From Pinisolibacter aquiterrae (GTDB lineage Bacteria; Pseudomonadota; Alphaproteobacteria; Rhizobiales; Ancalomicrobiaceae): 64,000 nt of DNA. Made by a program: the position numbers and the translations under genes. Location: positions 186,001 through 250,000 of the forward strand of contig NZ_JAFNIH010000035.1 of NCBI RefSeq assembly GCF_019160155.1, given 5' to 3'. This document shows positions 1 through 9,390 of this stretch, piece after piece. The stretch's first letter is position 1. Each line of letters starts with the position of its first letter. The notes under the pieces were generated by a model. The model was not told the DNA's origin. It saw nothing but the letters and a program-made list of their open reading frames with translations, and ran no database searches.

Positions 1-457
1 GCCAAGGGCAACGAGGGCATGTGCGCCCAGTGCCACGCCGGCTACGGGTGGAAGGACGACGGGTTCGACTTCACCGATCAGAGCAAGATCGATTGTCTCG
101 TCTGCCACGATCGCACCGCGACCTATTACAGCTGCCCAATTCGCGCGGTCACGACGCCTGTGGCGTGATGTTCGAGGGCAAGGAGCCGATCGATCTGCCC
201 AAGGTCGCGCAACACGTCGGCCTGCCGGGTCGCGAGAATTGCGGTGCCTGCCACTTCAACGGCGGCGGCGGCGACGGCGTCAAGCGCGGCGATCTCGATT
301 CGTCGCTGATCACGCCGCCGCGCGCGGTCGACGTCCACATGTCGGTCGACGGGGCGAATTTCGCCCGCACCCGGTGCCACGTCTCCGACGAGCACGTCAT
401 CGCCGGGTCGCGCTACGACATGATCGCCAAGGACGCCAAGGCGCCCGCCATCGCCAG
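1..457 (+). pseudogene. Decayed octaheme tetrathionate reductase-like multiheme cytochrome c (5' end outside window)
   Basis: Remnant of a periplasmic multiheme c-type cytochrome of the octaheme tetrathionate reductase type. Frame 1 carries heme sites CAQCH (22-36) and CLVCH (94-108), then stops at a TGA (166-168). The family-like sequence resumes in frame 3 with CGACH (240-254) and a GGGGDGVK stretch. The next heme site reads RTRCH (366-380), so its first cysteine is an arginine. After the segment ending near 450 the rest of the family sequence, with further heme sites, is absent and the cytochrome b gene follows at once. A frameshift, a lost heme cysteine and a missing C-terminus together suggest true decay, although an assembly error at the edge cannot be excluded. 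Confidence 0.7.
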
Positions 458-1108
458 ATGGCCGAGGAGATCGAGCCAGCGGAACGTGTCGTGGCCGGGC
501 ACTGGTCCCAGGCGGTGCTGATCTTCGTTCTGGCGCTGTCCGGCTTCGGCCTGCACGGCACCCATGGGCCGGTGGACTTCCGAACGGCCGTGCAGGTCCC
601 TTCCTACGCGGCGATCGCGCTGATCGTCTTGTGGATCTTCACCACCTTCTGGCACTTCACCACTGGGCAGTGGCGGCAGTATCTGCCGAAACTGTCGAGC
701 CTGCCGGCGGTCATTCGCTTCTACGCCCGCGGGATCCTCACCGGCGCCCCGCATCCCTATCACAAGAGCCTGAAGCGCAAGCAGAACGCGCTCCAGTCGC
801 TGGCCTGTCTCTCCTTCATGGTGATCATCGGCCCGGCGTTGTGGTCGTCGGGGATCGTCTATCTGACCTATCCCCTGTGGGCCGAGGCGGCGATCGGGAC
901 GATCGGCCTGCCGGCGGTCGCCTTCGTGCACACGGCGGCGGCGTTCCTGATGGTCACCTTCGTGATGATCGACGTCTACATGACGACGACCGGCAAGACG
1001 CCGACCCATTACGTCGAGACCATGATCACCGGCTGCGACACCATCGAGCTGACGGCGGCGGAAGCCGCCTACCTCGAGGAGGAGGAGCGGGAGAAGCCCA
1101 AGTTCTGA
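458..1108 (+). CDS. Cytochrome b (cytochrome b/b6-like membrane subunit)
   Basis: A 216-residue membrane protein, probably the quinol-side electron donor to the multiheme cytochrome encoded just upstream. It has four hydrophobic segments (starting near residues 18, 45, 115 and 150). Candidate heme-ligand histidines sit in AGHWSQ, FWHFTTG and FVHTAAAF. The ATG at 458 is the first start in frame after the cytochrome remnant. The N-terminus before the first histidine is shorter than usual for the family, so the junction may have removed a few residues. The C-terminus is Glu-rich. If the cytochrome c partner is dead, this gene may be an orphan. Confidence 0.65.
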   Translation: MAEEIEPAERVVAGHWSQAVLIFVLALSGFGLHGTHGPVDFRTAVQVPSYAAIALIVLWIFTTFWHFTTGQWRQYLPKLSSLPAVIRFYARGILTGAPHPYHKSLKRKQNALQSLACLSFMVIIGPALWSSGIVYLTYPLWAEAAIGTIGLPAVAFVHTAAAFLMVTFVMIDVYMTTTGKTPTHYVETMITGCDTIELTAAEAAYLEEEEREKPKF

Positions 1109-1180
1109 TCCGATCGGTCCTCCCGACCGCGCCTCGCGCCGCTCGTCCCTCCGGGGCGGGCGGCCTCTTTCGTCGCGGGG

Positions 1181-1378
1181 TCAGTCGTCGCCGCCCTCGC
1201 CGCCGCCCTCGCCGCCGTCTTCCTCGACGACGGGGATGGCGTAGGAGCCGGTCAGCCATTTGTGCAGGTCGACCTGCCGGCAACGCGGCGAGCAGAAGGG
1301 GCGATGCTCGGGAACGGCCGGCTTGCCGCAGATCGGGCAGGGGCGGGTCGGCGCGGCGGGGGGCGTGCGGCTGGCCAT
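1181..1378 (-). CDS. yacG: DNA gyrase inhibitor YacG (zinc-binding)
   Basis: A 65-residue protein with the YacG zinc finger: CPIC near residues 14-17 and CSPRC near 29-33, followed by [14 protein letters not shown] typical of the family. YacG binds GyrB and inhibits gyrase in E. coli. The acidic Gly/Glu/Asp tail is longer than the core needs. Its ATG lies 2 nt after the stop of maf, so the two are almost certainly co-transcribed. Confidence 0.9.
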   Translation of the reverse strand: MASRTPPAAPTRPCPICGKPAVPEHRPFCSPRCRQVDLHKWLTGSYAIPVVEEDGGEGGGEGGDD

Positions 1379-1380
1379 GA

Positions 1381-2019
1381 TCAGTCGACCGGGACCAGGG
1401 GCGCGTCCCAGGTCGCGCGCACCGGATAGCCGGCACCGTCGAGGAGCGTCATCACCTCGTAGAGCGGCAGGCCGACGACGCTCGGATAGGAGCCGATCAG
1501 GCGCACCACGAAGGCGCCGGCGAGGCCCTGGATCGCATAGCCGCCGGCCTTGCCGCGCCACTCGTCGGAGGCGAGATAGGTGGTCAGTTCGGCGTGCGAC
1601 AGGCGCTTGAAGCGCAGGCGGCTCTCCACCAGCCGGGTCTTGATCGCACCGGAGGGGGTGACGAGGGCGAGGCCGGTCCAGACCCGATGGGCGCGGCCGG
1701 AGAGGAGCCTGAGGCACTCCTCGGCTTCCTCGCGGGTCTCGGCCTTGGGCAGGACACGGCGGCCGACGGCGACGACGGTGTCGGCGGTCAGGATGAAGCT
1801 GCCGGTCCATTCGGCATCGCGCTTCGACCAGGCGAGCGCGGCCTCCGCCTTGTCCTTGGCGAGGCGCTGGGCGAGCTGGCGCGGCAGTTCGCCGGCCTGC
1901 GGGGTCTCGTCGACGTCGGTCGGGTGGAGATGATCGGGATCGATGCCGATCTGTTGCAGAAGGCCCAGACGGCGCGGCGAGGCGGAGGCCAGCACGAGTT
2001 TGGGTCGTTCGGCGGTCAT
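1381..2019 (-). CDS. maf: Maf-like nucleotide pyrophosphatase
   Basis: A 212-residue Maf/HAM1-superfamily enzyme that hydrolyses non-canonical or modified nucleoside triphosphates to monophosphates. Visible signatures are the N-terminal [10 protein letters not shown] loop, the VDET motif near residue 36, the catalytic-Asp region LTADTVV near residue 78 and the C-terminal GYAIQGLAG motif. Length is normal. In many alphaproteobacteria infA sits directly upstream; here that place is taken by a pentapeptide-repeat gene 108 bp away. Confidence 0.92.
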   Translation of the reverse strand: MTAERPKLVLASASPRRLGLLQQIGIDPDHLHPTDVDETPQAGELPRQLAQRLAKDKAEAALAWSKRDAEWTGSFILTADTVVAVGRRVLPKAETREEAEECLRLLSGRAHRVWTGLALVTPSGAIKTRLVESRLRFKRLSHAELTTYLASDEWRGKAGGYAIQGLAGAFVVRLIGSYPSVVGLPLYEVMTLLDGAGYPVRATWDAPLVPVD

Positions 2020-2127
2020 GGGATGTCTCGTTTCGACGGTTCGGGATCGGCGGGCACGCTAGCGGATCGGGGGGCGAAAGGGAACCCGAGGGCGACGCCG
2101 GCTCACCGATGGACGGAAGCCGGCGGC

Positions 2128-2865
2128 TCAGTCCGGGTGGACCTCGACGCCCATGGCGACCAGGAGCTGGTGGGCATGATCGGACGAGATCTTCATCCCG
2201 CGAAAGCCGGCCCATTCCACCGGGTTCATGCCGCAGAGGTCGGCGCCGCGCAGATCGGCGCGCGTGAAGGTCGCGCCGGCGGTGGTGGCCTGAAAGAAGT
2301 CGCAGCCGCGCAGGTCGGCCCCTTCGAAATCGGCGCCGACGAGGACGGCCTCGCGCAGGCGCGTGTCGCGGATCGCGCAGCCGGGCATGCGGATCGCGCC
2401 GAGGTCGGCGAATTCCAGATTGCAGTCGCGAAAAGCTCCCGCCCATTTCACGATCTTGCGTCCGAGGAGGCGGGAGAAGTCGACGTCGGTGAAGCGCGCG
2501 CCGCGCAGATTGCAGCCGGTCGCCTCGAGGCCGTGGAGATCGGACCGCTCGAAGGTCGCGAAGGAGAGGTCGCAATCGGCGAAGCAGGCCTCCTCCAGCC
2601 GCGAGAAGGCGAAGGCGACGCCGGTGTGGTCGCGATCGTCGGCGAAGACGCAGTCCTCGAACCGCGTCCGGCGGAGGTCGGTGTCGGCGAAGCGACAGCG
2701 GACGATCCGGCAGTTCGAGAACCGCGCCCCGTCCAGGCAGGCGCCGGTGATCGTGGCATCGACGATCGCGCAGCGTTCGAACACGGCATCGGTGAGATCG
2801 AGGTCGGTGAAGTCGGCGCGCGAGAGGTCGAGATCGCTGAGGACGGCGCCCGGCTCGAGCCTCAT
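2128..2865 (-). CDS. Pentapeptide repeat protein
   Basis: A 245-residue protein made almost wholly of A(D/N)LXX-type pentapeptides (for example [26 protein letters not shown]-like runs), expected to fold as a right-handed quadrilateral beta-helix. Some family members mimic DNA and protect gyrase, but most have no known role. Encoded next to the gyrase inhibitor YacG, which may be coincidence. Its ATG overlaps the TGA of the upstream phosphatase gene (ATGA), so translation is probably coupled. No signal peptide is visible; cytosolic location is inferred. Confidence 0.8.
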   Translation of the reverse strand: MRLEPGAVLSDLDLSRADFTDLDLTDAVFERCAIVDATITGACLDGARFSNCRIVRCRFADTDLRRTRFEDCVFADDRDHTGVAFAFSRLEEACFADCDLSFATFERSDLHGLEATGCNLRGARFTDVDFSRLLGRKIVKWAGAFRDCNLEFADLGAIRMPGCAIRDTRLREAVLVGADFEGADLRGCDFFQATTAGATFTRADLRGADLCGMNPVEWAGFRGMKISSDHAHQLLVAMGVEVHPD

Positions 2866-3524
2866 GGTCGGCGCGCCCCGGGGCAGGTGTCGCCGAGGTC
2901 GCCGAGCCCCTGGCGGCGCAGATCGAAGCGGACGCGCGGCGTCCCCGCCGCGTCGCGGCTGAGGGTGAGGACGTGGATCGACTCGAAGTCGTCGCCCCGC
3001 CATTTCGGTACGACGGCGGGATCGCCACCGTTGGCGGCGATCAGCTTCTTGGAGATCTCGACGATCTCCTTGTGCTCCCAGGCGACCAGAACCCGGGAGC
3101 GGGCCAGCGCGGGAGCGGTCAGGGCGGCGGCGAGGCCGTCGACGTCGTTCCAGCCGAAGCGGGTGTCGACGGGCAGGCCGTAGCGGATCGCCGTCGGCTC
3201 GATGGTGGCGAGGGGGCGGACGTAGTCGTAGGCGGTGCCGCCGTCCTCCTTGCGGATGGACGGGTCGGGCGCGAAGACGGTGTCGGGGCGGCCGAGTTCG
3301 CGCGCGATCACGTCGGGCAGCGCGAGGGCGCGGGAGAGACCGCGACAGTTCAGCTGACCGAGACCGGCCTCCGGCTTCTCGCCGTGGCGGACGAGGACGA
3401 TCGTCTCCACCGTCTCGTCGGCTCGCGCCGGACCGGGGGCGAGGAGGCCGGCCGAGGCGAGGATCGTCGTGGCGATCGCGAGGCGGAGGGTGCGGCCGAG
3501 GGGGCGCGTCGAGCGAGGAGCCAT
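2862..3524 (-). CDS. Exported histidine phosphatase family protein
   Basis: A 220-residue protein with an N-terminal signal peptide (hydrophobic stretch ending in GPARA near residue 35), then the phosphoglycerate-mutase-type LVRHGEKP motif with the phosphoacceptor histidine. A second histidine candidate lies in VAWEHKEI near residue 146. Substrate unknown; the signal suggests a periplasmic phosphatase. Both ends overlap neighbours by the ATGA pattern: its start overlaps the stop of the low-molecular-weight phosphatase gene and its stop overlaps the pentapeptide gene start, so the three form a tight operon. Confidence 0.8.
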   Translation of the reverse strand: MAPRSTRPLGRTLRLAIATTILASAGLLAPGPARADETVETIVLVRHGEKPEAGLGQLNCRGLSRALALPDVIARELGRPDTVFAPDPSIRKEDGGTAYDYVRPLATIEPTAIRYGLPVDTRFGWNDVDGLAAALTAPALARSRVLVAWEHKEIVEISKKLIAANGGDPAVVPKWRGDDFESIHVLTLSRDAAGTPRVRFDLRRQGLGDLGDTCPGARRP

Positions 3525-3970
3525 CACGTCTGTCCCTGTGGTTTCCAGTCGAGGCGCGAACGGATGCGCTTTTCGAGCCCGTCGCGAACGGCGCGATAGG
3601 TCTCCATGATCTGCTCGCGCGAGCCGGTCGCCAATTGCGGATCGGGGGTCGGCCAATATTCGACGTCGGCGGCGAGCGTCCGGGTCATGTCGAGGGCCTT
3701 GTGGTGGGCCTCCGGCGCCAGCGTGATGATCAGGTCGAAATTGTCGTCCTCGATCTCCTCGACGGTGCGGGGCCGGTGGCGGCCGATGTCGAGGCCGACC
3801 TCCTCCATCACCTTGACCGAGAAGGGGTCGAGTTCGCCCTTCCGGACCCCGGCCGACTGGATGTAGATCGACTTGCCGAACAGGCGCCGCGCCAGAGCCT
3901 CGGCCATGGGCGAGCGCACGGCGTTGAGACCGCACACGAAGAGGACGGAGCTCGGCCGCGTCCCGCCCAT
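3524..3970 (-). CDS. Low-molecular-weight protein-tyrosine phosphatase / arsenate reductase-like
   Basis: A 148-residue protein with the P-loop FVCGLNAVRSPMAEAL near residues 11-26 (C-X5-R-S, catalytic cysteine and arginine) and a C-terminal WPTPDP containing the general-acid aspartate. The second P-loop cysteine common in classical LMW-PTPs is replaced (NAVRS rather than NXCRS), as often seen in the rhizobial hisD-linked copy. Likely a cytosolic phosphotyrosine phosphatase; substrate unknown. It lies 5 nt after the UPF0262 gene. Confidence 0.85.
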   Translation of the reverse strand: MGGTRPSSVLFVCGLNAVRSPMAEALARRLFGKSIYIQSAGVRKGELDPFSVKVMEEVGLDIGRHRPRTVEEIEDDNFDLIITLAPEAHHKALDMTRTLAADVEYWPTPDPQLATGSREQIMETYRAVRDGLEKRIRSRLDWKPQGQT

Positions 3971-3975
3971 GCGCG

Positions 3976-4470
3976 TCAGCCCTTCCAATGCAGGGCGCAG
4001 ATCAACGTGAACAGGCGGCGGGCGGTATCGAAGTCGATCTCCACCTTGTCGGCGAGACGGTCCATCAGAACCCGCGAGCCGTCGTTGTGGAGGCCGCGAC
4101 GGCCCATGTCGATCGCCTCGATCTGCGACGGGGTCGCGGTGCGGATCGCGGCGAAATAGCTCTCGCAGACGAGGAAATAGTCCTTCACGATCTTGCGGAA
4201 GGGCGTCAGCGAGAGAAGATGCACGGCGACCGGGGGGCCCTTCTCCTCGCTGATCTCGAGGGCGAGGCGGTTCTCGACGATGCCGAGACGCAGCCGGTAG
4301 GGACCACCGTCGTGGCCGACGGGGGCGAAGCTGTTGTCCTCGATCAGATCCCAGATGGCGGTGGCGCGTTCGTGCTCGACGTCGGCGGAGGCGCGGGCGA
4401 TCGATCCGTCGTCGATTTCGATGCCGACGAGGCGGGCCTTGGATTTCGTCGCGTCGGCGGTGGACGGCAT
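3976..4470 (-). CDS. UPF0262 family protein
   Basis: A 164-residue protein of the alphaproteobacterial UPF0262 family, recognised by [12 protein letters not shown] and [19 protein letters not shown] in mid-protein and by its fixed place directly after hisD. No signal peptide or membrane segment. Function unknown. Synteny with hisD and the LMW phosphatase supports the call more strongly than any functional motif. Confidence 0.88.
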   Translation of the reverse strand: MPSTADATKSKARLVGIEIDDGSIARASADVEHERATAIWDLIEDNSFAPVGHDGGPYRLRLGIVENRLALEISEEKGPPVAVHLLSLTPFRKIVKDYFLVCESYFAAIRTATPSQIEAIDMGRRGLHNDGSRVLMDRLADKVEIDFDTARRLFTLICALHWKG

Positions 4471-4536
4471 GGCGGGGCGGAGCCCTCCCGGGGCGGCTGC
4501 GGCGACCCGCGCGAGGATCCGGTCCCCGCGCCTGGG

Positions 4537-5829
4537 TCAGAGATTGAGGCGGATCGACACGGAGCGGGCGTGCGCGTCGAGACCCTCGGAGTCGGCCAGC
4601 AGCATCGCCGCCGGCCCGAGCGCGCGCAAGCCCTCGGCGTCGAGTTGGAGGATCGACGTTCGTTTGACGAAATCGAGCGTCGAGAGCCCCGAGGAGAAGC
4701 GCGCCGAGCGCGCCGTCGGCAGGACGTGGTTCGAGCCGCCGACATAGTCGCCGATCGCCTCGGGCGTGTGATGGCCGAGGAAGAGGGCGCCGGCGTTGCG
4801 CACCTTCGCGGCGAGCGGCGCGGGATCGTCGAGGGCGATCTCGAGGTGCTCGGCGGCGATGCGGTCGGCGAGGGGGACGGCTTCGTCGAGGGTGCGGACG
4901 AGGATGATCGCGCCATAGTCGAGCCAGCTCGCGCGCGCGGTCGCGGCGCGCGAGAGCGTCGCGAGCTGCTTGTCGACCGCCTTCTCGACCGCCTCGGCGA
5001 GATCGATGCTGTCGGTGATCAGGATCGACTGGGCGGCCGGGTCGTGCTCGGCCTGGGCGAGCAGGTCGGCGGCGAGCCAATCGGGATCGTTGTTCGCATC
5101 CGCCAGGATCAGCACCTCCGACGGGCCGGCGATCATGTCGATGCCGACCTTGCCGAAGACGCGGCGCTTGGCGGCGGCGACGAAGGCGTTGCCGGGCCCG
5201 ACGATCTTGGCGACGGGGGCGATCGAGGGCGTGCCGTAGGCGAGGGCCGCGACCGCCTGGGCGCCGCCGATCTTCCAGATCTCGTCGACACCGGCGAGAT
5301 CGGCGGCGGCGAGCACCAGCGGGTTCAGCTTACCGTCCGGGGTCGGCACCACCATGACGAGGCGATCGACGCCGGCGACCTTGGCCGGCACGGCGTTCAT
5401 CAGCACCGAGGAGGGGTAGCTCGCGGTGCCGCCGGGCACGTAGAGGCCGACCGATTCCAGCGCCGTCCAGCGCGAGCCCAGCGTCACGCCGAGGGCATCG
5501 GTATAGACGTCGTCCCTAGGCATCTGGCGGGCGTGGTGCGAGCGGATCCGGTCGCGCGCGAGTTCGAGCGCGGCGAGGGTCGCGGCCGGCACGGAGGCCT
5601 TGGCGGCGGCGATCTCGTCGGCGGTGACGCGCAGGCCGGTCGGGCGCAGATCGACCCGGTCGAATTTTTCGGTGAGGTCGTAGAGGGCGTCGTCGCCGCG
5701 GGCGCGCACGTCGGCGATGATGCCGGCGACGATGCGGTCGACGTCCTCGGAGACCTCGCGCTTCATGTCGAGAAGGTCGGCGAAGCGAGCGCCGAAGTCG
5801 GCGTCGCGGCTGTCGAGACGGATGGCCAA
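4537..5829 (-). CDS. hisD: Histidinol dehydrogenase
   Basis: A 430-residue enzyme, the usual HisD length. It oxidises L-histidinol to L-histidine in two NAD-dependent steps with zinc. Family landmarks include VPGGTASYPSSVLMNAVPA, WKIGGAQAVAALAYGT, IAGPSEVLILAD, the zinc-ligand region AQAEHD, and LGHHTPEAIGDYVGGSNHVLPT. The start is taken as TTG at 5829, preceded by CGAGG 9 nt upstream and giving the family N-terminus (L/M)AIRLDSRDADF; the upstream ATG at 5919 would add 30 residues of unrelated sequence. It heads the operon to yacG. Confidence 0.93.
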   Translation of the reverse strand: MAIRLDSRDADFGARFADLLDMKREVSEDVDRIVAGIIADVRARGDDALYDLTEKFDRVDLRPTGLRVTADEIAAAKASVPAATLAALELARDRIRSHHARQMPRDDVYTDALGVTLGSRWTALESVGLYVPGGTASYPSSVLMNAVPAKVAGVDRLVMVVPTPDGKLNPLVLAAADLAGVDEIWKIGGAQAVAALAYGTPSIAPVAKIVGPGNAFVAAAKRRVFGKVGIDMIAGPSEVLILADANNDPDWLAADLLAQAEHDPAAQSILITDSIDLAEAVEKAVDKQLATLSRAATARASWLDYGAIILVRTLDEAVPLADRIAAEHLEIALDDPAPLAAKVRNAGALFLGHHTPEAIGDYVGGSNHVLPTARSARFSSGLSTLDFVKRTSILQLDAEGLRALGPAAMLLADSEGLDAHARSVSIRLNL

Positions 5830-6030
5830 GGTCGAATGCCTCGATGGACGGGTTCGGGGAACGCCGACGCGTTCCTTGCCTACAGGGAGCGTCGTAACCG
5901 ATCGGGCAGGGGGGAGCAACGGTGCGCGGTCGTGAAAGCGCCCGTCGCCGGGGCGCGCCGGCGTCGTCGATCCGTCGGACTACCCATGCTAGGCTCGACC
6001 GATCGGGGTCCGAACCATGGGGAGGGGGAA

Positions 6031-6786
6031 ATGGGCACGACTCGGAAAGACGGGCGATCGACGAGGGCGATCGGCGCGCGGTTCGTCGGGGTCGCGGCGG
6101 CGGCACTGATCTCGGCGGCGCTGGCCGGTCCGGCCGGCGCGGTCGACTTCGATCCGCCGGTGAAGCGGCAGCAGGTGGCGGGCAAGGACGGCGCGGAGGT
6201 GGTCTGCACGACCTTTTCCGACGTCACGCTGATCGAGCGCCTCGACGGGCCGACGGCACTCGCGCCGGTGCTCGTCGCCGATCCGAAGGCCCGCTGCGGG
6301 GCGCCGGGTCCGGGACGGGGCGTCGAGCTCGAGCTGACGGACATGTCGTTCGTCGGGCGGGTCGGCCCGATGATGATCTTCTCGCAGATGGATCCGCACG
6401 GCGCCGTCGAGATCGCGGTCGCCGAGGTGATCCTCGACAAGAAGGTGGTGTTCCGCGACGCGGCGGACGGCGATCCGCTGATCCGCAAGGCGGCGATCGG
6501 GCGCAGTGCCTTCCATCTCGGCTACGTGCGCGGCATCAACGCCTCGTGCTCGCTGCGTCAGGATGCGCGCGCGTGCTGGGCGCAGCTCGTCGGCGAGGGC
6601 AAAATCCCCAAGGAGATGGCCGGGCTCGCGCCGGACGGCTCGATCTGCGCCAAGTCCTACGCGGAGACGGGCGCGCCGCCGGACGCGCCGAGCATCGTCA
6701 CCTGGACCAACGAGGTGGAGATCTTCCCCGACGGCCATTACGTCAGGACCTCGCAGCAGGACTTCGGCTGTCTCGCGCAGCCGTGA
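6031..6786 (+). CDS. Secreted protein of unknown function
   Basis: A 251-residue protein not recognised by family. It begins with a twin-Arg-poor signal peptide (hydrophobic VGVAAAALISAALAGPAGA near residues 21-39, cleavage likely at GAV/AVD). The mature part has several cysteines that could form disulfides (VVCTT, ARCGAP, NASCSL, RACWAQ, SICAKS, FGCLAQ), fitting a periplasmic or secreted fold. The start at 6031 has a strong GGAGGGGGAA ribosome site. It stands alone on the plus strand, inserted between hisD and the DUF2948 gene, which are usually neighbours. Confidence 0.7.
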   Translation: MGTTRKDGRSTRAIGARFVGVAAAALISAALAGPAGAVDFDPPVKRQQVAGKDGAEVVCTTFSDVTLIERLDGPTALAPVLVADPKARCGAPGPGRGVELELTDMSFVGRVGPMMIFSQMDPHGAVEIAVAEVILDKKVVFRDAADGDPLIRKAAIGRSAFHLGYVRGINASCSLRQDARACWAQLVGEGKIPKEMAGLAPDGSICAKSYAETGAPPDAPSIVTWTNEVEIFPDGHYVRTSQQDFGCLAQP

Positions 6787-6846
6787 GGGCGCGCGCCTAC
6801 CGGGTTCTCGCGGTTTCGACGCGTTCGAGACCGCGCGGGCTCGGTC

Positions 6847-7281
6847 TCAGACCCCGTCGTGATTGGGGCAGCAGGTGGTGGACCAGGCGGCGCCGAGGTC
6901 GGTGAGGCGGACCTCGAGGCACTCGACTTCGGCGCGCAGCGTGGCGCCGCCGGCGAAGAGCAGTTCGACCCAGCCGCTCGGGGCCTCGGTCTCGGTGAAG
7001 CGGATGGTCAGGAGCTCGAGGACGGCATCGGGACGATCCGGGGAGAGGTGCTGGGCCTTGACGGCGGTCACCCGGCCGAGGTCGAGCGCGGCGCGGCGGC
7101 GCTCGAAGGAGCGCGGGCGGGCGCCGGTCGCCTCCCAGGCGAAGCGGTTGAGGGCGATCAGCAGCCGCTTCTCGCCGGCGCGCCAATGGATGTCGCCGAT
7201 CTTCAGGACCGCGTCCTGGACCTGGGCGGACACCACCTCGAGGTCTTCGGCATCGAGGGCGAGAAGCTTCAGGTGCGACAT
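6847..7281 (-). CDS. DUF2948 family protein
   Basis: A 144-residue cytosolic protein matching the alphaproteobacterial DUF2948 family: start MSHLKLLALDAEDLEVVSAQ, then VQDAVLKIGDIHW and LLIALNRFAWE, with a conserved ending region EVECLEVRLTDLGAAW. Role unknown. It normally lies between murA and hisD, as it does here, 124 bp downstream of murA. The ATG at 7281 was chosen over one 31 codons upstream because the family begins there. Confidence 0.88.
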   Translation of the reverse strand: MSHLKLLALDAEDLEVVSAQVQDAVLKIGDIHWRAGEKRLLIALNRFAWEATGARPRSFERRRAALDLGRVTAVKAQHLSPDRPDAVLELLTIRFTETEAPSGWVELLFAGGATLRAEVECLEVRLTDLGAAWSTTCCPNHDGV

Positions 7282-7405
7282 TGCGGGCGGCTCTCTCACG
7301 AGGCGACCGCGCTCGGCGGCCGCGTGACGACGACTGTCGAGGATATGGGGGCGTGGGACGATCGACGCAAGCACGCCCGCGCCGGCACGGCGGCCTGATC
7401 GTCGT

Positions 7406-8707
7406 TCAGCGCATGCCTTCGCCGGAGATGCGCTCGACGATCGCGCCGCAACGGGTCAGCTTCTCCTCGAGCCGCTCGAAGCCGCGATCGAGGTGATAGA
7501 CCCGGCTGACGATGGTCTCGCCTTCGGCGGCGAGGCCGCCGATCACCAGCGACACGGAGGCGCGCAGGTCGGTCGCCATCACCGGCGCGCCGATCAGGCG
7601 ATCGACGCCGGTGACCTCGGCGGTGCGGCCGTCGATGGCGATGCGCGCGCCGAGGCGGGAGAGTTCCGCGACGTGCATGAAGCGGTTCTCGAAGATCGTC
7701 TCGGTGATGCGCGAAACGCCGCTCGCCCGGGTCATCAGGGCCATGAACTGGGCCTGGAGATCGGTCGGGAAGCCGGGGAAGGGCTCGGTGACGACGTCGA
7801 CCGGCCTCAGGGGCTGAGATCCGCGCGCGATCCGGATGCCGTCGGGCCCCGCCTCGACGGTGGTGCCGGTGGCGGCGAGCACGTCGAGGGCGTTGCTCAG
7901 GAGGTCGGGCGAGGTGCCGGTCAGGGTGACGTCGCCGCCGGTCATGGCGACCGCCATGGCATAGGTGCCGGTCTCGATGCGATCGGGCACGACGCGGTGG
8001 GTGGCGCCGTGGAGTCGGTCGACGCCCTCGATGCGGATGGTGGAGGTGCCGGCGCCCTCGATGTTCGCGCCCATCGCGATCAGGCAATCGGCGAGATCGA
8101 CCACCTCGGGCTCGCGGGCGGCGTTCTCGAGCACGGTCTCGCCTTTGGCCAGGGTCGCCGCCATCATCAGCGTGTGGGTGGCGCCGACCGAGACCTTGGG
8201 GAAGACGTAGCGCGCGCCGACGAGGCCGCCGGGGGCCTTGGCGACGGCATAGCCCGCCTCGATGTCGATCTGCGCGCCGAGGGCCTGGAGGCCGGAGATG
8301 AAGAGATCGACCGGGCGGGTGCCGATGGCGCAGCCGCCGGGGAGCGACACCTTGGCCTCGTGGCAGCGCGCCAGCAGCGGCCCGATCACCCAGAAGGAGG
8401 CGCGCATCTGGCTGACCAGCTCGTAGGGCGCGCGGGTGTCGACGATCTCGCGGGCGGTCAGGTGGATGGTCTGGCCGGCGAGATGGTCCTCGCCCGGGCG
8501 CTTGCCGTTCAGCGAATAGTCGACGCCGTGATTGGTGAGGATACGGGTGAGCAGCGAGACGTCGCGCAGGCGCGGCATGTTCTCGAGGGTCAGGCGTTCA
8601 TCGGTCAGGAGCGAGGCGATGATCAACGGCAGCGCGGCGTTCTTGGCGCCGGAAATCGGAATGACGCCCTCGAGGCGGTTGCCGCCGACGATCCGGATCT
8701 TGTCCAT
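7406..8707 (-). CDS. murA: UDP-N-acetylglucosamine 1-carboxyvinyltransferase
   Basis: A 433-residue EPSP-synthase-fold enzyme that transfers enolpyruvate from PEP to UDP-GlcNAc, the first committed step of peptidoglycan synthesis. The substrate-binding Lys lies in GAKNAALP (residues 20-27) and the catalytic, fosfomycin-sensitive Cys in [13 protein letters not shown] (near residue 124). The C-terminal [12 protein letters not shown] is typical. It is full length. The small charged-protein gene at 8849-9016 lies just upstream. Confidence 0.96.
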   Translation of the reverse strand: MDKIRIVGGNRLEGVIPISGAKNAALPLIIASLLTDERLTLENMPRLRDVSLLTRILTNHGVDYSLNGKRPGEDHLAGQTIHLTAREIVDTRAPYELVSQMRASFWVIGPLLARCHEAKVSLPGGCAIGTRPVDLFISGLQALGAQIDIEAGYAVAKAPGGLVGARYVFPKVSVGATHTLMMAATLAKGETVLENAAREPEVVDLADCLIAMGANIEGAGTSTIRIEGVDRLHGATHRVVPDRIETGTYAMAVAMTGGDVTLTGTSPDLLSNALDVLAATGTTVEAGPDGIRIARGSQPLRPVDVVTEPFPGFPTDLQAQFMALMTRASGVSRITETIFENRFMHVAELSRLGARIAIDGRTAEVTGVDRLIGAPVMATDLRASVSLVIGGLAAEGETIVSRVYHLDRGFERLEEKLTRCGAIVERISGEGMR

Positions 8708-8848
8708 CGATTCCTGTCCTTCACGATTGCCCGACGCGCCGCCCCGCCCACGGCTCGTTCTCGTCTCGATCTCGCGTCTCCCATAACGGTTCGGCGAAAC
8801 CGGGGCAAGCGAAGCAGGGTCGCGGGCCGCCGCGGCAGAGGGAGTGTG

Positions 8849-9016
8849 TCAGCGCGGATCGTCGTCGGCGGCGGGGGTGTGGGCGGCGGCCTCGTCGCGG
8901 CCGCGAACCTGGCGTTTGCGACGCTGGAGATTGGCGCGCAGTTCGGCGGCGAGCCGTTCGGCCCGCAATTCGGCTTCGGTCTTGGGGCGCGGAGGGGTGT
9001 CGGTCGGGTTCGCCAT
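8849..9016 (-). CDS. Small conserved charged protein upstream of murA
   Basis: A 55-residue protein starting MANPTDTPPRPKTEAELRAE and continuing with an amphipathic, Arg-rich helix (LAAELRANLQRRKRQVRGR) and an acidic tail. Small Arg-rich proteins of this look often precede murA in Hyphomicrobiales, but no function is known to me. High helix propensity and clear codon bias support coding. It is separated from murA by 141 bp. Confidence 0.55.
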   Translation of the reverse strand: MANPTDTPPRPKTEAELRAERLAAELRANLQRRKRQVRGRDEAAAHTPAADDDPR

Positions 9017-9246
9017 GGGCGGAGTGTGCCAGAGGCGACGGGCCGGGCCAACCGGATCGCCCGGCGGCGACGGCGGCGAGAGGGGGCGGCGCGCGGCTTA
9101 TCCACCGAGAAGATCGAGGTTTCGCGCGGCTTTTCCGGTCTCGACGTTTTCCCTGGCGGAGAGGGTTGCAACGGGGGGGCGCCTGTGGCAAATAGCGGGC
9201 CGCGCGAGGGACGTCGGCCGAACGACCGCCCCCTCGGAGCCGGTTC

Positions 9247-9321
<75 letters not shown>

Positions 9322-9390
9322 TTTCTCCCCGCCGAATTCCGACAGATCCGTTCGATCCGCGCTCGCGGCCTCGCTGCGCGCGATGCGTCG

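Noticed and set aside
5830-5919. hisD starting at ATG 5919
   Set aside because: It would add 30 residues unlike any HisD N-terminus; TTG 5829 has a ribosome site and gives the usual 430-residue length.
3988-5980. Long plus-strand open frame opposite UPF0262 and hisD
   Set aside because: Antisense shadow in high-GC DNA; both minus-strand genes are recognised and full length. Only its far 3' end (from 6031) is a real gene.
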